From IMG/VR virus record IMGVR_UViG_3300036770_007547, positions 158,776 through 222,775 of that record: a DNA stretch of 64,000 bases, one strand, 5' to 3'. Below, piece by piece: positions 22,401 to 28,949 of this stretch. The notes below the pieces were generated by a model. It ran no database searches, was not told where the DNA came from, and was given only the letters and a program-made list of their open reading frames with translations. Origin of the DNA: a virus. The position numbers were made by a program, and so were the translations under genes. The number at the start of each line of letters is the position of its first letter. The first letter of the stretch is position 1.

Positions 22401-25373
22401 GGCACCACCACAGACTTTGATGTACCGGCCTACTGGGATCAGACCGAACAGTTGTTCGTGAGTCCGGTGTTGGACAATACCGGAACACTGAGCCCCACCA
22501 GCAGCACTCCCAGCACCAGTGAGATATGGCAAACATCGCCTTGGGATCAATGGTATTCAAATTATCTACTCGGCATCGAAGAAGTCACTGTGCTGGATGG
22601 AGGATCTGGATACAACCTAGCCCCCGAGGTCATAGTCACCGGAGATTGCCAACGACAGGCTGTGATGCGTGCTCGCATCAACAGTGCTGGTCGAGTGGTC
22701 GATGTTGTTGTCCTGGATCCAGGCCAAGGATATCTCACCACAGCGACCATCACGTTCACGGGTGGCAATGGATCTGGCGCCAAAGCTGTGGCCTTGATGA
22801 ACAACAGCATGGTGCGAGGTATAACCACAAACATCAAGTACGATCGCTACGAATATCAGACATCGATACTGACATGGACCGCAGGCGTCACTTATGCACC
22901 GGGCAGCCGAGTTCGCTACGATGATCGTGTATGGACCAATTCTACCACAATCACCAGCTCTGAGTTTGATCCCACGCAGTGGACCTTGGTGGCAGCAGCT
23001 GATCTCAGTGGTGTGGATCGCACCATGGGATTCTATGTCCCAACCCCGACCACTCCGGGACTTGATCTTGCTCAGCTGATCACCGGAGTCGAGTATCCTG
23101 GCGTGCAAGTGGATGCTCCCGATTTCGATCAAGACACTGGTTTTGACCGTGGTAGATTTGACATCAATCCCTATGACAACATCAGCATCGACGAGACCGG
23201 ACAAACCACGTATGATGTGGCCATACTTGATGCCATCTATGAAAGCCAGTTTGATGATCCCTTCTTGGGCACACGCCCGTCGGACATCAACGTGGACGGC
23301 GGTGCATTCGTTGACACATACTCCAGTCATGCACCCGAAGAACTTGTGCCCGGCGCCAGTTTCGACACTCTAGACATGCGAGTGTATACCACTGCTGGTG
23401 ATGATTGGGCCCAGGACGGTCATGGATTCCCCATCGCCAGTCGCAATTTTATATTTGACAGCACCGAAGTCGAACTGTCGTTCTCGGGCGCTCTGCCATA
23501 CCCTGTGGGTGTAGCAGTCTACAACGCCACCAAGCGAGTCCAACTCAATCAAGGATTTGATTACACAGTTGATTGGGCCAACTTTACTGTGACCATACTT
23601 GACAACGCCGATGACAACAACATTTTGACCATCAATGTGTACGGTATTGGCGGTGGCAATCAGATACTCACCGAATCCTATCTTGGAACCGACAGTGGTG
23701 GCACACTGATATTCCCGGTCCAGACCAGCGTGATCGATGAACTTGTTGTGTTCGTCAACGGCGACAATGTCACTGATTTCACCTACGAGCAGTTCAATGT
23801 GGCTGACACCAAGATCATATTCAATGACAGCACTCTTTATGGTCCCAACGACCGCATCATAGTTTGTGCTCTTGGTGTATCTCCTTTGCGTGTTGGCACA
23901 TCCTGGAGCACACCAGTAACCGAATATGTGGTATCAGATGGCAGCATTGGATTCACACTCAGCGAGAGCATGTCTGGTACCAATCCAGCCAACCTCATAG
24001 TCAACAAAAACGGCGTGCGTGCCCGCCCACCACAGTCGGCCCGATACATCGGCGACAATACCACAGTCACTTACGATCTGCCACCGCCCGAAGGCTACAG
24101 CCAGATCGCTATGGCCGACAACGATGTCAGTGTTTATGTAGACAATCAACCATTGATACTGGGCGTGGATTTCGTGCTAGATCCACTAGACGACAGCACC
24201 CTATTGCGTACTGTGACCCTGACTGATGTGCCCGCAGCCGGTGCACAGATATTGATATCTGTGCGCACTGCCGCACAATACTGGGTGGTTGGAAACACCA
24301 TCACGTTCCAATCCCGACAAGGTCTGGTGCCCGTCGAGGGCGACATCATCAGCATAACTTCGTTCAACGACACTGCTTATCAAGACATACTCACACAGGT
24401 ATTTGTGGGCCCGGTAACACAGTCGTTTGGATTGGCACAGGCATTTGATGAGCGGCCATTCGACGAGGGCAACATCACCGATGATCCGGGATCTTATGAT
24501 TATTCATCGGGCAGTGATATATTGAGCAATCGATTCCCGTTGGGATTTGACATCACAGATTCCAATCGTTTGATAGTCACTTTGGACGGACGTTATCTGC
24601 AGCCCGATCGTGGTTACACCATCGACGGACAGGTTTTGGTGATTTCTGGACCCACCATCAACGCATCACAGACTGTTACTTGCACCAGCTTTACCATGAA
24701 GACTGTGCCCGCTCCGGTGGCATTCCGTATCTTCCAAGACATGCGTGGTGCACAACGGTTTTATCGCATAACCCCCAGTGCCAGCACCCGGCTCGCTCAG
24801 CCGCTCACAGCCACAGCTGATGTGATCTATGTGGACGATGTTACCAAACTCGATGACACCAATCCAGTTCGTGGTGTCCTAGGCACCATAACCATCAACG
24901 GTGAGCGCTTGCTGTATCGTTACAGAAATGTGGAAACCAACTCTGTGAGCGGACTGCGTCGAGGAACAGCTGGTACCGGAGCAGCCAATCATGCAGTTGA
25001 CAGCTGGGTCTATGACATAGGTCGGGGCAATCTGCTCCCGGCTTTCTATCAAGACACCATATTCCAGCAAGATTTCCTGGCCAACGGCACCAATCGAAGA
25101 TTTGTCACAGAAGGCATCAATCTCAATAGCCTGACTCCCGAGTTTTTCGACCAGGCCGTGCAGATTTATGTGGGCGGATTCTTGCAGACATCGGGCTACT
25201 ATTTCTTGAGCCAGAGTCCCATCGCAGTGGAATTTGATGTTGCGCCCCCAGCGGGCTATCAAGTCACTGTGATCGTGAGACAAGGACAAGAATTCTACGA
25301 ACCCGGACTAGAAAGCACCCTGCAAGATTCGGGATCTCTGGCCTCGGTGTTTTTGGCCAGCAATCGCACGTGA
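10416..25373 (+). CDS. Giant virion structural protein (4985 aa) with FG-GAP-like and CBM-like modules
   Basis: One uninterrupted 15-kb frame, nearly a quarter of the window. ATG at 10416 (overlapping TGA) is preferred over the TTG at 10413. The N-terminus (AKRRTIDLLPEIFQTDTNRQ, FLSATLDQM) resembles proteins placed after gp6 in T4-like cyanophages. Recognisable parts, in order: a triple PDPLDGTPGTFD-type repeat (nt 11575-11800); a chitin-binding-like segment W-x5-Y-x2-G-x2-V-x6-YW (nt ~16370-16485); five FG-GAP-like blades, each ending in GAP or GAS, as in integrin beta-propellers (nt ~17790-20520); several GDGSTTTFS...VYVN...Q..GVDY beta modules between blades and again at nt ~23650-24250; and a second CBM-like copy (nt ~22870-22990). 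It is probably a baseplate-anchored fibre or host-binding scaffold. No catalytic motif is seen. Adhesion is inferred from the modules. Confidence 0.88.
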   Translation: MAKRRTIDLLPEIFQTDTNRQFLSATLDQMIQEPSVQRIQGYVGRRIGPGVIPSDPYVNEPTKSRTDYQLEPGVIFLKPDTSTATDTITYPGMLDALRLDNGITVRQDRMFENQYYAYDPFVDLDKFSNYSQYFWLSEGPDAVDVSSTAIPITDDFTVTRGSNDYTFSGVAGENPILTLARGGTYNFAVNQNGHNFWIQTAPGVNGVNPDFPNLSTRDVLGVINNGEDNGTVQFNVPYKDAQNFYYGLNTMEPVDLLGQGFKFNEINNIYVNDFLAKHPQGIDGITELNGLTIVFPSRIGDADDGGWRIDTQFDPLVRTTPDRIGTYFSYDLVTRTVADRTSETRSFDLVTRTVPNQVVQEVGFDATVLPFDEQPFGATTNVETGVPDPLDGTPGTFDFDPEDSSTDDWGFDAPEIEVTAGPTDPLDGTPGTFDVSGFEEPQVLSVSGPPDPLDGADGSYDSLPYDQDTDIVLRAQRYSVWQIQYVEDADGEYYMTLRSVAQIPNLSRFRISYGAEYSSTEWWKDGSGFLDRVPPLSAVLDELWYQDSTNPDIFGLIRLVDVADANPINVDDIVGQTKYTSPNGVIFTNGLKIKFRGPTNPVEYQNQEFYVEGVGTGPGNELKVGFVDGEAYFGPFHVFENRRMTGAEHSDEVLQQYIYDTLEESIAAAGSAGPLLATLGTDPQPGVIKNNGIKLIPVTDMVTPETYTLNEPVPYSDFGFDVGNFDATLNAPLLPDYITMSRASPDQNPWSRSNRWFHKDVIAYSAELNNSVPVYDNEYRAQRPIIEFRAGLKLWNFGSQSQGQVNVIDFLETDALSNINGQIGYGYDGYEFVEGTRVVFASDRDREVRNRIYRVTFVDSNDDGNSLIRLVAEPNGIAQANQTLVCLNGVQQQGQAFWFDGNNWILGQQKTSINQSLLFDVFDSDGISFGNQTRYPSNTFVGNRLFGYRRDETATVDSVLGFGLTYQNIENIGDIVFENFLYTENFLYIEDNASIEKSVGDGYVRQYLDRVSFLNQIGWQPAQAESRSRQVFRFNFTGADLVLDVPVLLDYTYSSTQMFVEGVFYDTDRYTVSIQGETTRISFVDAPPVGSLIELQVISDFASELAYYQIPINLENNPLNLDSTRFTLGGLRNHYDSIGQNLRDLEGPINGANNSRDLGNILRYGTSIVQMSAPMILPGVFLRKPEYDVFASIEYNSREYIKYKTQLLDLAAKGDYVNLTPTEILDNAVEEITLGKTESFPFYWSDMLPSGDTFTRLLYTVSPITTNVFDTTRIFDLNSSNFQGVLVFLNGRILTRNYDYLVPNDRAVVELLIPLAIGDVIEIREYDTTYGSYVPNTPTKMGLYPAFKPEIFIDTSYAEPTAMIRGHDGSLTVAFGDFRDDVLLQFETRIFNNIKINTPVPLKDVDVIPGQFRDTGYSLAEINSILLPDFLSWVGYNGLNANEQTYIGTDEFTYNYSQSGNRLTGEPLLGAWRGIYDYFFDTSAPTTRPWEMLGFSQRPDWWESVYGPAPYTSGNLVLWRDLERGYIADPNDPRFDARYARPGLTSVIPAGTEGQLLSPLGSVVGKFDKNSFRRSWVFGDNGPVEYAWRTSSSWPFAVMRLLALTKPAKFFGLFVDRDRYAYDSNLEQYLWNERYRLDPADIAPLYGNGVSRASYINWIIDYNQQTGADSTTNLTVDLANLDVRLCWRLAGFTSKTLLKVFTERSTPRGDNRSLMLPDESYQLLLYQNETTEEVAYSSVMVQVSDQGWTVLGYNLQKSYFEILTSNPAGTFRTIEAAGTTVRVPDEYTDIVTRVPYGYTFTSRAAVCDFLLSYGRFLGDRGFRFTTQENGYTMDWFQMANEFLYWSNQGWGTGSVINLNPGANLLEFQRSGEVVESVTPFRPYSIVLNQARQPMAASDLVFDRIEDQFRIRNLSAVSTINFANVRLTTYEHMIVLNNTSIFDELIYDPSTGNRQSRILVSGYKSADWDGTVNAPGFVFNISNVPEWQSNRKYTKGEIVLFKDEYWSASTIIQPTETFDYSKWIKSDYAEIQRGLLPNAALSSDELSNSYDIYSANLEQEVDLFSYGLIGFRPRAYMQFLDLNDVSQVNLYRQFLDSKGTRISTGVFNEADLGKEIARYDIYEYWAMLRNSYGATANRSYFELLLNEGNLQSNPSTIQVVQTVVTDSVADQIVTVDSIWKSSYKITSPSILPTTLSAVRPDQALPSAGYVNLEDVDITVFSLENNVDPDIINQINVGTTVWVANVNVYDWNIYRTEKVDAAVTRVSDNLNGTSTVTFDRAHDLEVGDTLIIKYFNDDVNGFYVVRGTPTLTTLTIDYAFDGNVTTLTGTGLGLTLSSSRVSEPSRIAQLPYATQLFPGVRAWVDTNRDNRWTVLQKTEPFTAQVPLAPSVPVRYENFGASISQGLYNLSALIGAPGYNPLDLAAAPGAVYNYVRNEEDEFEQRSVTELNAIGVQGYGNAIDVGNQNWAVAGASASNNNMGYVTTVYVAPGTEDFRLKQLLVPPDQDFGDLEFGYSVTMSLDEQWVYIGAPGKNKVYAYTRVDQQPQTVSYNTDGAAKTFNYSNHLVVNSNDPRQIVVLYNDQELEYATSWTVDSSNVILTFTPPAGHVVTLSRRTIQQLDRAVSTDLIPTNIVGSGSGARFTCVTQRGEYQITATSAGIGYAVGDVLSIDQDDIDTRDAPAPAAVTTAYTGGSGTTVNVTSTTGIGVGMTISGTGFESAQYVTEVVDSTTITTNLAPDSTPSGNLVFSHNALLVITAVGQETYEGDGSTTTFSILGRYTTTTEVYVNSVQQTLGVDYNFSDDYSSVIFVTAPLYGDAIVIDFGTLESFTTNGHGVADQANFSIDDYLATATDLYSFLITVNDQVYRPHLDYDLNTDSSLDPPELIFNTVPAIGSSITVSTDSHFKYVNTISVSGLDENARFGHSVTCNTNGSVLIVGAPNQSADQGRAYIFDRSVQRFLVTDPTDQVFSTVRDLEVPGNISVSVNGRFLLPDTLNIGGQFSVDVSNPANQTVTLDYTLNLGDTVEINTNQFVLVETVSATQSAEKPQYGYLVDQCINDCSLYISAPRDSYEISNGGSVEFLRNQARIYGTITTDVANPVLTIGDYIRINNYFVEVTGATVSDLADDINAAAIPNAVAAVTPDLEFAGDGGTKIFSIGSIYSDATSYTTVVYLDDVLQTEGVDYTYDADNENIVFVVAPIITSTVRVVSGRLTISAKNISAAPELDKLKVSPGTGSVFTDLGIETYVYQQTVRPPVKQAFAGFGESMFVSDDTSTLIIGAPNGSTILDTNFDDGNTVFDSDGTNFIDPIEQSGAVYSYDFLDSANPSITNPGQLIFGQQFVIEGLQSLDRFGASVDLTTGTLLIGAPGYDLEDSALSDFGRIAQFRNLEDQPAWFPLRQQQPVVDVNLLNTIFMYDRASGQPRQYFDFLDPLQGRLLGAVQQNIDYIGAVDPAFYNQGAVNNQGSRWGQQQVGRVWWNTANARFIDPNQDDIIYASRRWAQLFPGSTVDVYQWVVSPVPPAQYAGTGTVFSTQSYVVSSSINEQGFLQTQYYFWVTGISTIDRDAGKTLSIDTVRRYIENPRASGISYIAPLSASTLAIYNGKNYISAEDTVLHVEFDKELNNSVVHQEYHLIAEDRSDGFLTPVLYRKFLDSISGADTFGNQVPDPFLSPSERYGIQFRPRQSFFANRFLALKNYITQTNSVLARVPVAEQRRFRLLASFDPTPPASSGLWNLEVATYDELLYQDLRQVSMGYRYLVDTDRTNNGLWTIYEVVPGLTPSGKDLQIKLVQNYDTRKYWTRVPWYRPGYDPLSRIFTTVPNVASLDTLTVPEGTSVKVEANLDAKWEIYLLESGSWNRVAVEDGTIQISNSLWNYGIGNFGFDREVFDAQYFDQAPLIETRNVIEGINQELFIDDLAIERNRLLIMIFNFILSEQEAPEWLTKTSLIDVDHIVRDLVPFQNYRRDNQDFIQDYIEEVKPYHTQIKEFNLKYQGADVYQGTTTDFDVPAYWDQTEQLFVSPVLDNTGTLSPTSSTPSTSEIWQTSPWDQWYSNYLLGIEEVTVLDGGSGYNLAPEVIVTGDCQRQAVMRARINSAGRVVDVVVLDPGQGYLTTATITFTGGNGSGAKAVALMNNSMVRGITTNIKYDRYEYQTSILTWTAGVTYAPGSRVRYDDRVWTNSTTITSSEFDPTQWTLVAAADLSGVDRTMGFYVPTPTTPGLDLAQLITGVEYPGVQVDAPDFDQDTGFDRGRFDINPYDNISIDETGQTTYDVAILDAIYESQFDDPFLGTRPSDINVDGGAFVDTYSSHAPEELVPGASFDTLDMRVYTTAGDDWAQDGHGFPIASRNFIFDSTEVELSFSGALPYPVGVAVYNATKRVQLNQGFDYTVDWANFTVTILDNADDNNILTINVYGIGGGNQILTESYLGTDSGGTLIFPVQTSVIDELVVFVNGDNVTDFTYEQFNVADTKIIFNDSTLYGPNDRIIVCALGVSPLRVGTSWSTPVTEYVVSDGSIGFTLSESMSGTNPANLIVNKNGVRARPPQSARYIGDNTTVTYDLPPPEGYSQIAMADNDVSVYVDNQPLILGVDFVLDPLDDSTLLRTVTLTDVPAAGAQILISVRTAAQYWVVGNTITFQSRQGLVPVEGDIISITSFNDTAYQDILTQVFVGPVTQSFGLAQAFDERPFDEGNITDDPGSYDYSSGSDILSNRFPLGFDITDSNRLIVTLDGRYLQPDRGYTIDGQVLVISGPTINASQTVTCTSFTMKTVPAPVAFRIFQDMRGAQRFYRITPSASTRLAQPLTATADVIYVDDVTKLDDTNPVRGVLGTITINGERLLYRYRNVETNSVSGLRRGTAGTGAANHAVDSWVYDIGRGNLLPAFYQDTIFQQDFLANGTNRRFVTEGINLNSLTPEFFDQAVQIYVGGFLQTSGYYFLSQSPIAVEFDVAPPAGYQVTVIVRQGQEFYEPGLESTLQDSGSLASVFLASNRT
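11575..11800 (+). repeat. Triplicated PDPLDG repeat inside the giant virion gene
   Basis: Three in-frame copies begin near 11575, 11687 and 11766. The first two share almost identical DNA (GATCCCTTGGATGGCACAC), while the third has diverged (GATCCACTGGACGGT). They encode P/T-DPLDG-T/A-x-G-T/S-F/Y-D. The near identity of the first two copies suggests recent duplication. Confidence 0.8.
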
Positions 25374-25379
25374 TAAATA
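25373..25379 (+). promoter_or_regulatory. Candidate late promoter before the 56-residue gene
   Basis: ATAAATA starts in the giant gene's stop codon. It ends 1 nt before ATG 25381 and 4 nt before the second in-frame ATG at 25384. There is no Shine-Dalgarno. A transcript start at the usual late-promoter distance would fall on the start codons. Confidence 0.5.
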
Positions 25380-25380
25380 G

Positions 25381-25551
25381 ATGATGCAAAATGAAACCAA
25401 AGATACCAAGCCCGAGCCGGTTGCCCAGCAATCTCAGCCAAAGACTGTGCGTCCCGGGCGCCCCGATGACTGGGGAGCCATACACATCGATGGCGTGGTA
25501 CGCATTTTCGATCCGAACACACAAGAAACCATAGTGAAGACACGCACATGA
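25381..25551 (+). CDS. Small 56-residue protein, relative of the next gene's N-terminus
   Basis: This frame is too short for most ORF callers. It starts ATG ATG 7 nt after the giant gene's stop and ends in an ATGA overlap with the next gene, which supports its being real. The protein has a polar N-terminus (NETKDTKPEPVAQQSQPK), a basic patch (TVRPGRPDDW) and a C-terminus GVVRIFDPNTQETIVKTR. That end matches the first residues of the next protein (GFLKIYDPNNREVFVDKR), so the two appear to be paralogous at this motif. It is probably a minor tail component or assembly partner. The function is not known to me. Confidence 0.75.
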   Translation: MMQNETKDTKPEPVAQQSQPKTVRPGRPDDWGAIHIDGVVRIFDPNTQETIVKTRT

Positions 25552-26150
25552 TTACCATGCCTGTATCAGTCGAGGGGTTTTTAAAGATATACGACCCCAA
25601 CAATCGCGAAGTCTTTGTAGACAAGCGCAATGCCATACATTACGAAAACATGAGTATCGCGCTGGCACAGAGCTTGGCCAATAAAAATCTCGGCTACATC
25701 TATGCCATGGCCTTTGGTAACGGCGGCAGTGCCGTGGATCAGACCGGCGTGATCACATATCTCCCGCCCAACACAGTGGGGCAGAACGCCAATCTCTACA
25801 ACCAGACATACCTCAAAGTGGTAGATGACAACAGCTCGGCCAACACCGATCCGAGTCGCAACAAACTCACTGTGTTGCACACAGCAGGAACAGTGTACAC
25901 GGACATTTTGGTAAGTTGTTTGCTTGATTACGGTGAACCCGCAGGACAGCAGGCATTTGATAATAGCACCAATTTCAATGGTGAATTCGTTTTTGACGAG
26001 TTGGGGTTGAAAGGCTGGGAAGGGTCGTCCAGTGAGCTTTTGTTGCTCACGCACGTGATTTTCCACCCGGTACAGAAGAGCTTAAACCGTCAGATACAGA
26101 TTGACTACACAGTGCGCATTCAAACTCTAACGAACTTGAGTGCGACATAA
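25548..26150 (+). CDS. Phage structural protein, conserved type
   Basis: 200 residues, starting in an ATGA overlap with the 56-residue gene. A second ATG three codons later (25557) is also possible. The N-terminal motif VEGFLKIYDPNNREVFVDKR is followed by HYENMSIALAQSLAN, a Gly/Ala-rich stretch (YAMAFGNGGSAVDQTGVITY) and a beta-rich C-terminus ending in a strand (IQIDYTVRIQTL). Similar proteins lie in tail-gene clusters of T4-like cyanophages, to my memory. There are no catalytic or membrane features. It is likely a tail or neck component. Confidence 0.75.
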   Translation: MITMPVSVEGFLKIYDPNNREVFVDKRNAIHYENMSIALAQSLANKNLGYIYAMAFGNGGSAVDQTGVITYLPPNTVGQNANLYNQTYLKVVDDNSSANTDPSRNKLTVLHTAGTVYTDILVSCLLDYGEPAGQQAFDNSTNFNGEFVFDELGLKGWEGSSSELLLLTHVIFHPVQKSLNRQIQIDYTVRIQTLTNLSAT

Positions 26151-26178
26151 ATATGTGTAGTTAAACTGATGGTAAATA
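26147..26178 (+). promoter_or_regulatory. Two candidate late promoter motifs before the fibre gene
   Basis: ATAAATA (26147-26153) and GTAAATA (26172-26178) precede the ATG at 26206. Starts near 26159 and 26184 would give leaders of ~47 and ~22 nt. Both include AAGGTAAGGTG as a Shine-Dalgarno, so this gene has a normal leader. Confidence 0.55.
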
Positions 26179-26205
26179 TCTTTTACAAGGTAAGGTGACA
26201 CAAGC

Positions 26206-27909
26206 ATGGCATATACGATTAACTTAACAGATGGCAGTATTTTTGCTACCATCGCCGACGGTACAATCAATACCAGCTCAAGCATGGTGCTTGTTGGTAA
26301 GAACTACGCTGGATACGGCGAGTTCCTCGACGAGAACTTTATACATCTGCTAGAGAATGGTGCTAACACCACTCCCCCTGGAGCTCCGCTCACTGGACAG
26401 TTGTGGTGGGACAAAACCAACAACGTGATGAAGGTCTATAACGGCACCACGTTCAAGGTTATTTCAGCGTCAACTGCTGCGGCCACACAGCCTACTTCAA
26501 ACGTGGCTGGTGACCTTTGGTTTGACACCGTCAATCAACAGCTCAAAGTCTACAACGGCGCCAACTTTATCCTGGTAGGACCAGCCAGCTCGGCCGGTGA
26601 GGGAACGTCAGGTGCGATCGTCACCACAATCACTGACAACCTCGCAGTCGATCACGTGGTGATCCAGCTGTATGTGCAGAACGTGTTGGTGGGTTTGATC
26701 AGCAAAGACCCCACATTTACACCGGTTCCCGCTATCTCGGGTTTTGCCACAGTGAGTCCTGGAATCCAGTTGTCGACCACTGTTTCCAGCGTGTTGTTCC
26801 GCGGAACTGCCACCAATAGCCAGACCTTGGACAGCCTAAACAGCACACAATTTTTGCGCAGCGACACCAACGATACCACGTCAGGCACCCTGGGCATTCT
26901 CAACGACACTGGTTTCACAGTGGGTCTAGACCAAGATGCCAAGATATCGGTCAACACCATTACTTCTGAAATCACATTACAGAACCAAACACAAGATGCC
27001 AACCTCAGCCTCAAGGTCAATGACGGTGGTGCAGTGACCACAGTGTTTTTTGCCAATGGCGCCACTGGTGAGGTCAGCATCCCCACCACAGTCACAGCCA
27101 CCGGCAACGTCACCGCACCTTACTTTATTGGTAACGTGATCGGTGGTATTTCGGGCAACATCGGTGCTCCAGGTAACACCACACAAGTGATCTACAATGA
27201 CACCGGGCTCCTGGCAGCTTCGTCGAGCTTCACGTTCAACAGCAGCACCAATGCTCTCACAGTGGCCGGCAATATTTCCGGCGGCAACCTTTATGCGTCT
27301 GGTGGTATCACCAGCACAGAGAGCTTGGTCAAAATCGGTGGCAACGGTGTTGGAAACATTGGTCAGAGCACCAACACGTTCAACACAGTGTTTTCGGCCA
27401 ATGGTGTGTTTACCGCAGCTTCGGTTGAATCCATCACCAAGACCGGTGCCAACGGTATCGGAAACATCGGATCTAGTACCAGCGTGTTCAACACAGTGTT
27501 CGCTAAAGCTACTTCAGCACAGTACGCTGACGTGGCCGAGCGTTTTGCTGCCGACGAAGTGTTGGAAGCTGGAACCGTGGTCGAGCTTGGTGGTCCAGCA
27601 GAGATCACTCGCTCCACCGAAGAACTCAGTGAAAGCGTGTTTGGCGTGATATCAACTCGTGCGGCCTATCTCATGAACTCGGCAGCAGGCGACGATGAAA
27701 CCCACCCACCAGTGGCTATGACAGGTCGAGTACCGGTCAAAGTCAAAGGCACGGTGCAAAAAGGTGATCGCTTGGTGTCAGCCGGCGAGGGTATGGCTCG
27801 AGCAGCTAAACGCGGCGAAGCCACACCGTTTAACACGATTGGTCGAGCTCTTGAAGACAAAACCACAAACGATATCGGAATGGTAGAGGCCATCGTTACT
27901 ATAAAATAA
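26206..27909 (+). CDS. Tail fibre-like protein
   Basis: 567 residues. The N-terminal region carries two copies of a phage-fibre motif: GQLWWDKTNNVMKVYNG and GDLWFDTVNQQLKVYNG (residues ~60-125). The middle is beta-rich with Asn/Thr/Gly repeats (NGVGNIGQSTNTFNTVF and NGIGNIGSSTSVFNTVF). The last ~135 residues (SAQYADVAERF, GTVVELGG, GVISTRAAYLMNS, MTGRVPVKVKG, GDRLVSAGEG) form a domain I know from the ends of many phage fibre or structural proteins. A good Shine-Dalgarno (AAGGTAAGGTG) precedes the ATG. It is likely part of the distal host-recognition structures. Confidence 0.82.
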   Translation: MAYTINLTDGSIFATIADGTINTSSSMVLVGKNYAGYGEFLDENFIHLLENGANTTPPGAPLTGQLWWDKTNNVMKVYNGTTFKVISASTAAATQPTSNVAGDLWFDTVNQQLKVYNGANFILVGPASSAGEGTSGAIVTTITDNLAVDHVVIQLYVQNVLVGLISKDPTFTPVPAISGFATVSPGIQLSTTVSSVLFRGTATNSQTLDSLNSTQFLRSDTNDTTSGTLGILNDTGFTVGLDQDAKISVNTITSEITLQNQTQDANLSLKVNDGGAVTTVFFANGATGEVSIPTTVTATGNVTAPYFIGNVIGGISGNIGAPGNTTQVIYNDTGLLAASSSFTFNSSTNALTVAGNISGGNLYASGGITSTESLVKIGGNGVGNIGQSTNTFNTVFSANGVFTAASVESITKTGANGIGNIGSSTSVFNTVFAKATSAQYADVAERFAADEVLEAGTVVELGGPAEITRSTEELSESVFGVISTRAAYLMNSAAGDDETHPPVAMTGRVPVKVKGTVQKGDRLVSAGEGMARAAKRGEATPFNTIGRALEDKTTNDIGMVEAIVTIK

Positions 27910-27924
27910 TTAGGACAAAGTAGC

Positions 27925-28908
27925 ATGACTTATTCTAGCCAGCAGTTAATTGAAGCCGCAGACTACAACGGATTTGTGTCCACCAACGCACAGAACATGA
28001 ATGGGTTGTTGGGCACAGGTTCTAGTGATCGTGGTCTTGGACAGACCACATTGAGCACGGTAGCGGCCGAAGAACTAGTCACTGCTACACAATGGGCCAC
28101 TCTCGTGAACTCTGTAGACAATCTTGCAGCACATCAGGGCACCACGATAACTGCCAGATCCGCACCGGTAACTGGTAACACCATTGAAATCTTGGCCAAC
28201 CTAGGTACCGACATCACCAGTCTAGACACCAATCGTGGCTGGGCCAACGTGGTTGGTACCACCATCAACACTTTCAGTGGCACCACTTCAAAAACCACCG
28301 ACACTGGTTCCGGTACATCTGCTTGGACCATAACCTTTACACACACCATCACTTTTGCCAGTGCCAATGCTGCTAGATACTTTTTCAACGCTGGTGGTCG
28401 CATCAAATGGGAAACGTCCAAGACATCCACGGGGCAGCAAGCTGACACCGAGTGGAATGATCTAGCCAATACCCTGGTGGGCGACATTTACATCACAGGT
28501 GGTGTCACTACACAGAACATCGTTGGTACCAACTATACTGGCACCACCAAAGTTGGCGGAACCGGCACACCCAACGTGTTGTTGACTGGCACGGGATGGT
28601 ACGATCTCACCACCAGTGACACACTGATCTATCGCCAATATGCTGATACTGCCCCCTATACCGGTCAGTACATAGCCATCAATGCCAAAACAGCAGCATC
28701 GGGCACTCAATTGGTGTTGACCACTACTTGGGTGGATCCGGGCGGTGGCACCTTCAACACCAGCGTGATAACTGGCGGTACAGCCACCAGCAGTCCGTTT
28801 ACTACATTTGGTACTGCTCCAGCCACAGTGGTTACCGTGATTCCTGCTGGCACCACTTATATCACCAATACTTGGGGTACACCCAGCATAGCAGCCTCGG
28901 TGGCCTGA
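27925..28908 (+). CDS. Virion structural protein, fibre-associated
   Basis: 327 residues. The N-terminal helix region (QQLIEAADYNGFVSTNAQNM, NGLLGTGSSDRGLGQTTLST) resembles structural proteins found beside fibre genes in T4-like cyanophages. The remainder is Thr/Gly/Ser-rich beta sequence (SAWTITFTHTITFASANAAR), typical of beta-sandwich appendage proteins. AGGACAAAG precedes the ATG as a Shine-Dalgarno, and the gap to the fibre gene is only 15 bp, so they are probably one transcript. It is the last gene of the morphogenesis block, before a new promoter. The function is inferred from context and composition. Confidence 0.8.
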   Translation: MTYSSQQLIEAADYNGFVSTNAQNMNGLLGTGSSDRGLGQTTLSTVAAEELVTATQWATLVNSVDNLAAHQGTTITARSAPVTGNTIEILANLGTDITSLDTNRGWANVVGTTINTFSGTTSKTTDTGSGTSAWTITFTHTITFASANAARYFFNAGGRIKWETSKTSTGQQADTEWNDLANTLVGDIYITGGVTTQNIVGTNYTGTTKVGGTGTPNVLLTGTGWYDLTTSDTLIYRQYADTAPYTGQYIAINAKTAASGTQLVLTTTWVDPGGGTFNTSVITGGTATSSPFTTFGTAPATVVTVIPAGTTYITNTWGTPSIAASVA

Positions 28909-28913
28909 TTGGC

Positions 28914-28943
28914 TTGACAATCTGCCCCGGCATCTAGTACAAT
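28914..28943 (+). promoter_or_regulatory. Sigma70-type promoter opening the radical SAM/glycosyltransferase operon
   Basis: TTGACA (28914-28919), an 18-bp spacer, then TACAAT (28938-28943), followed by AACTAG. The expected start is at about 28950, which is the A of the next gene's ATG. No Shine-Dalgarno precedes that ATG. The element resembles other TTGACM promoters in this window in having TAG just after the -10 box. Confidence 0.75.
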
Positions 28944-28949
28944 AACTAG

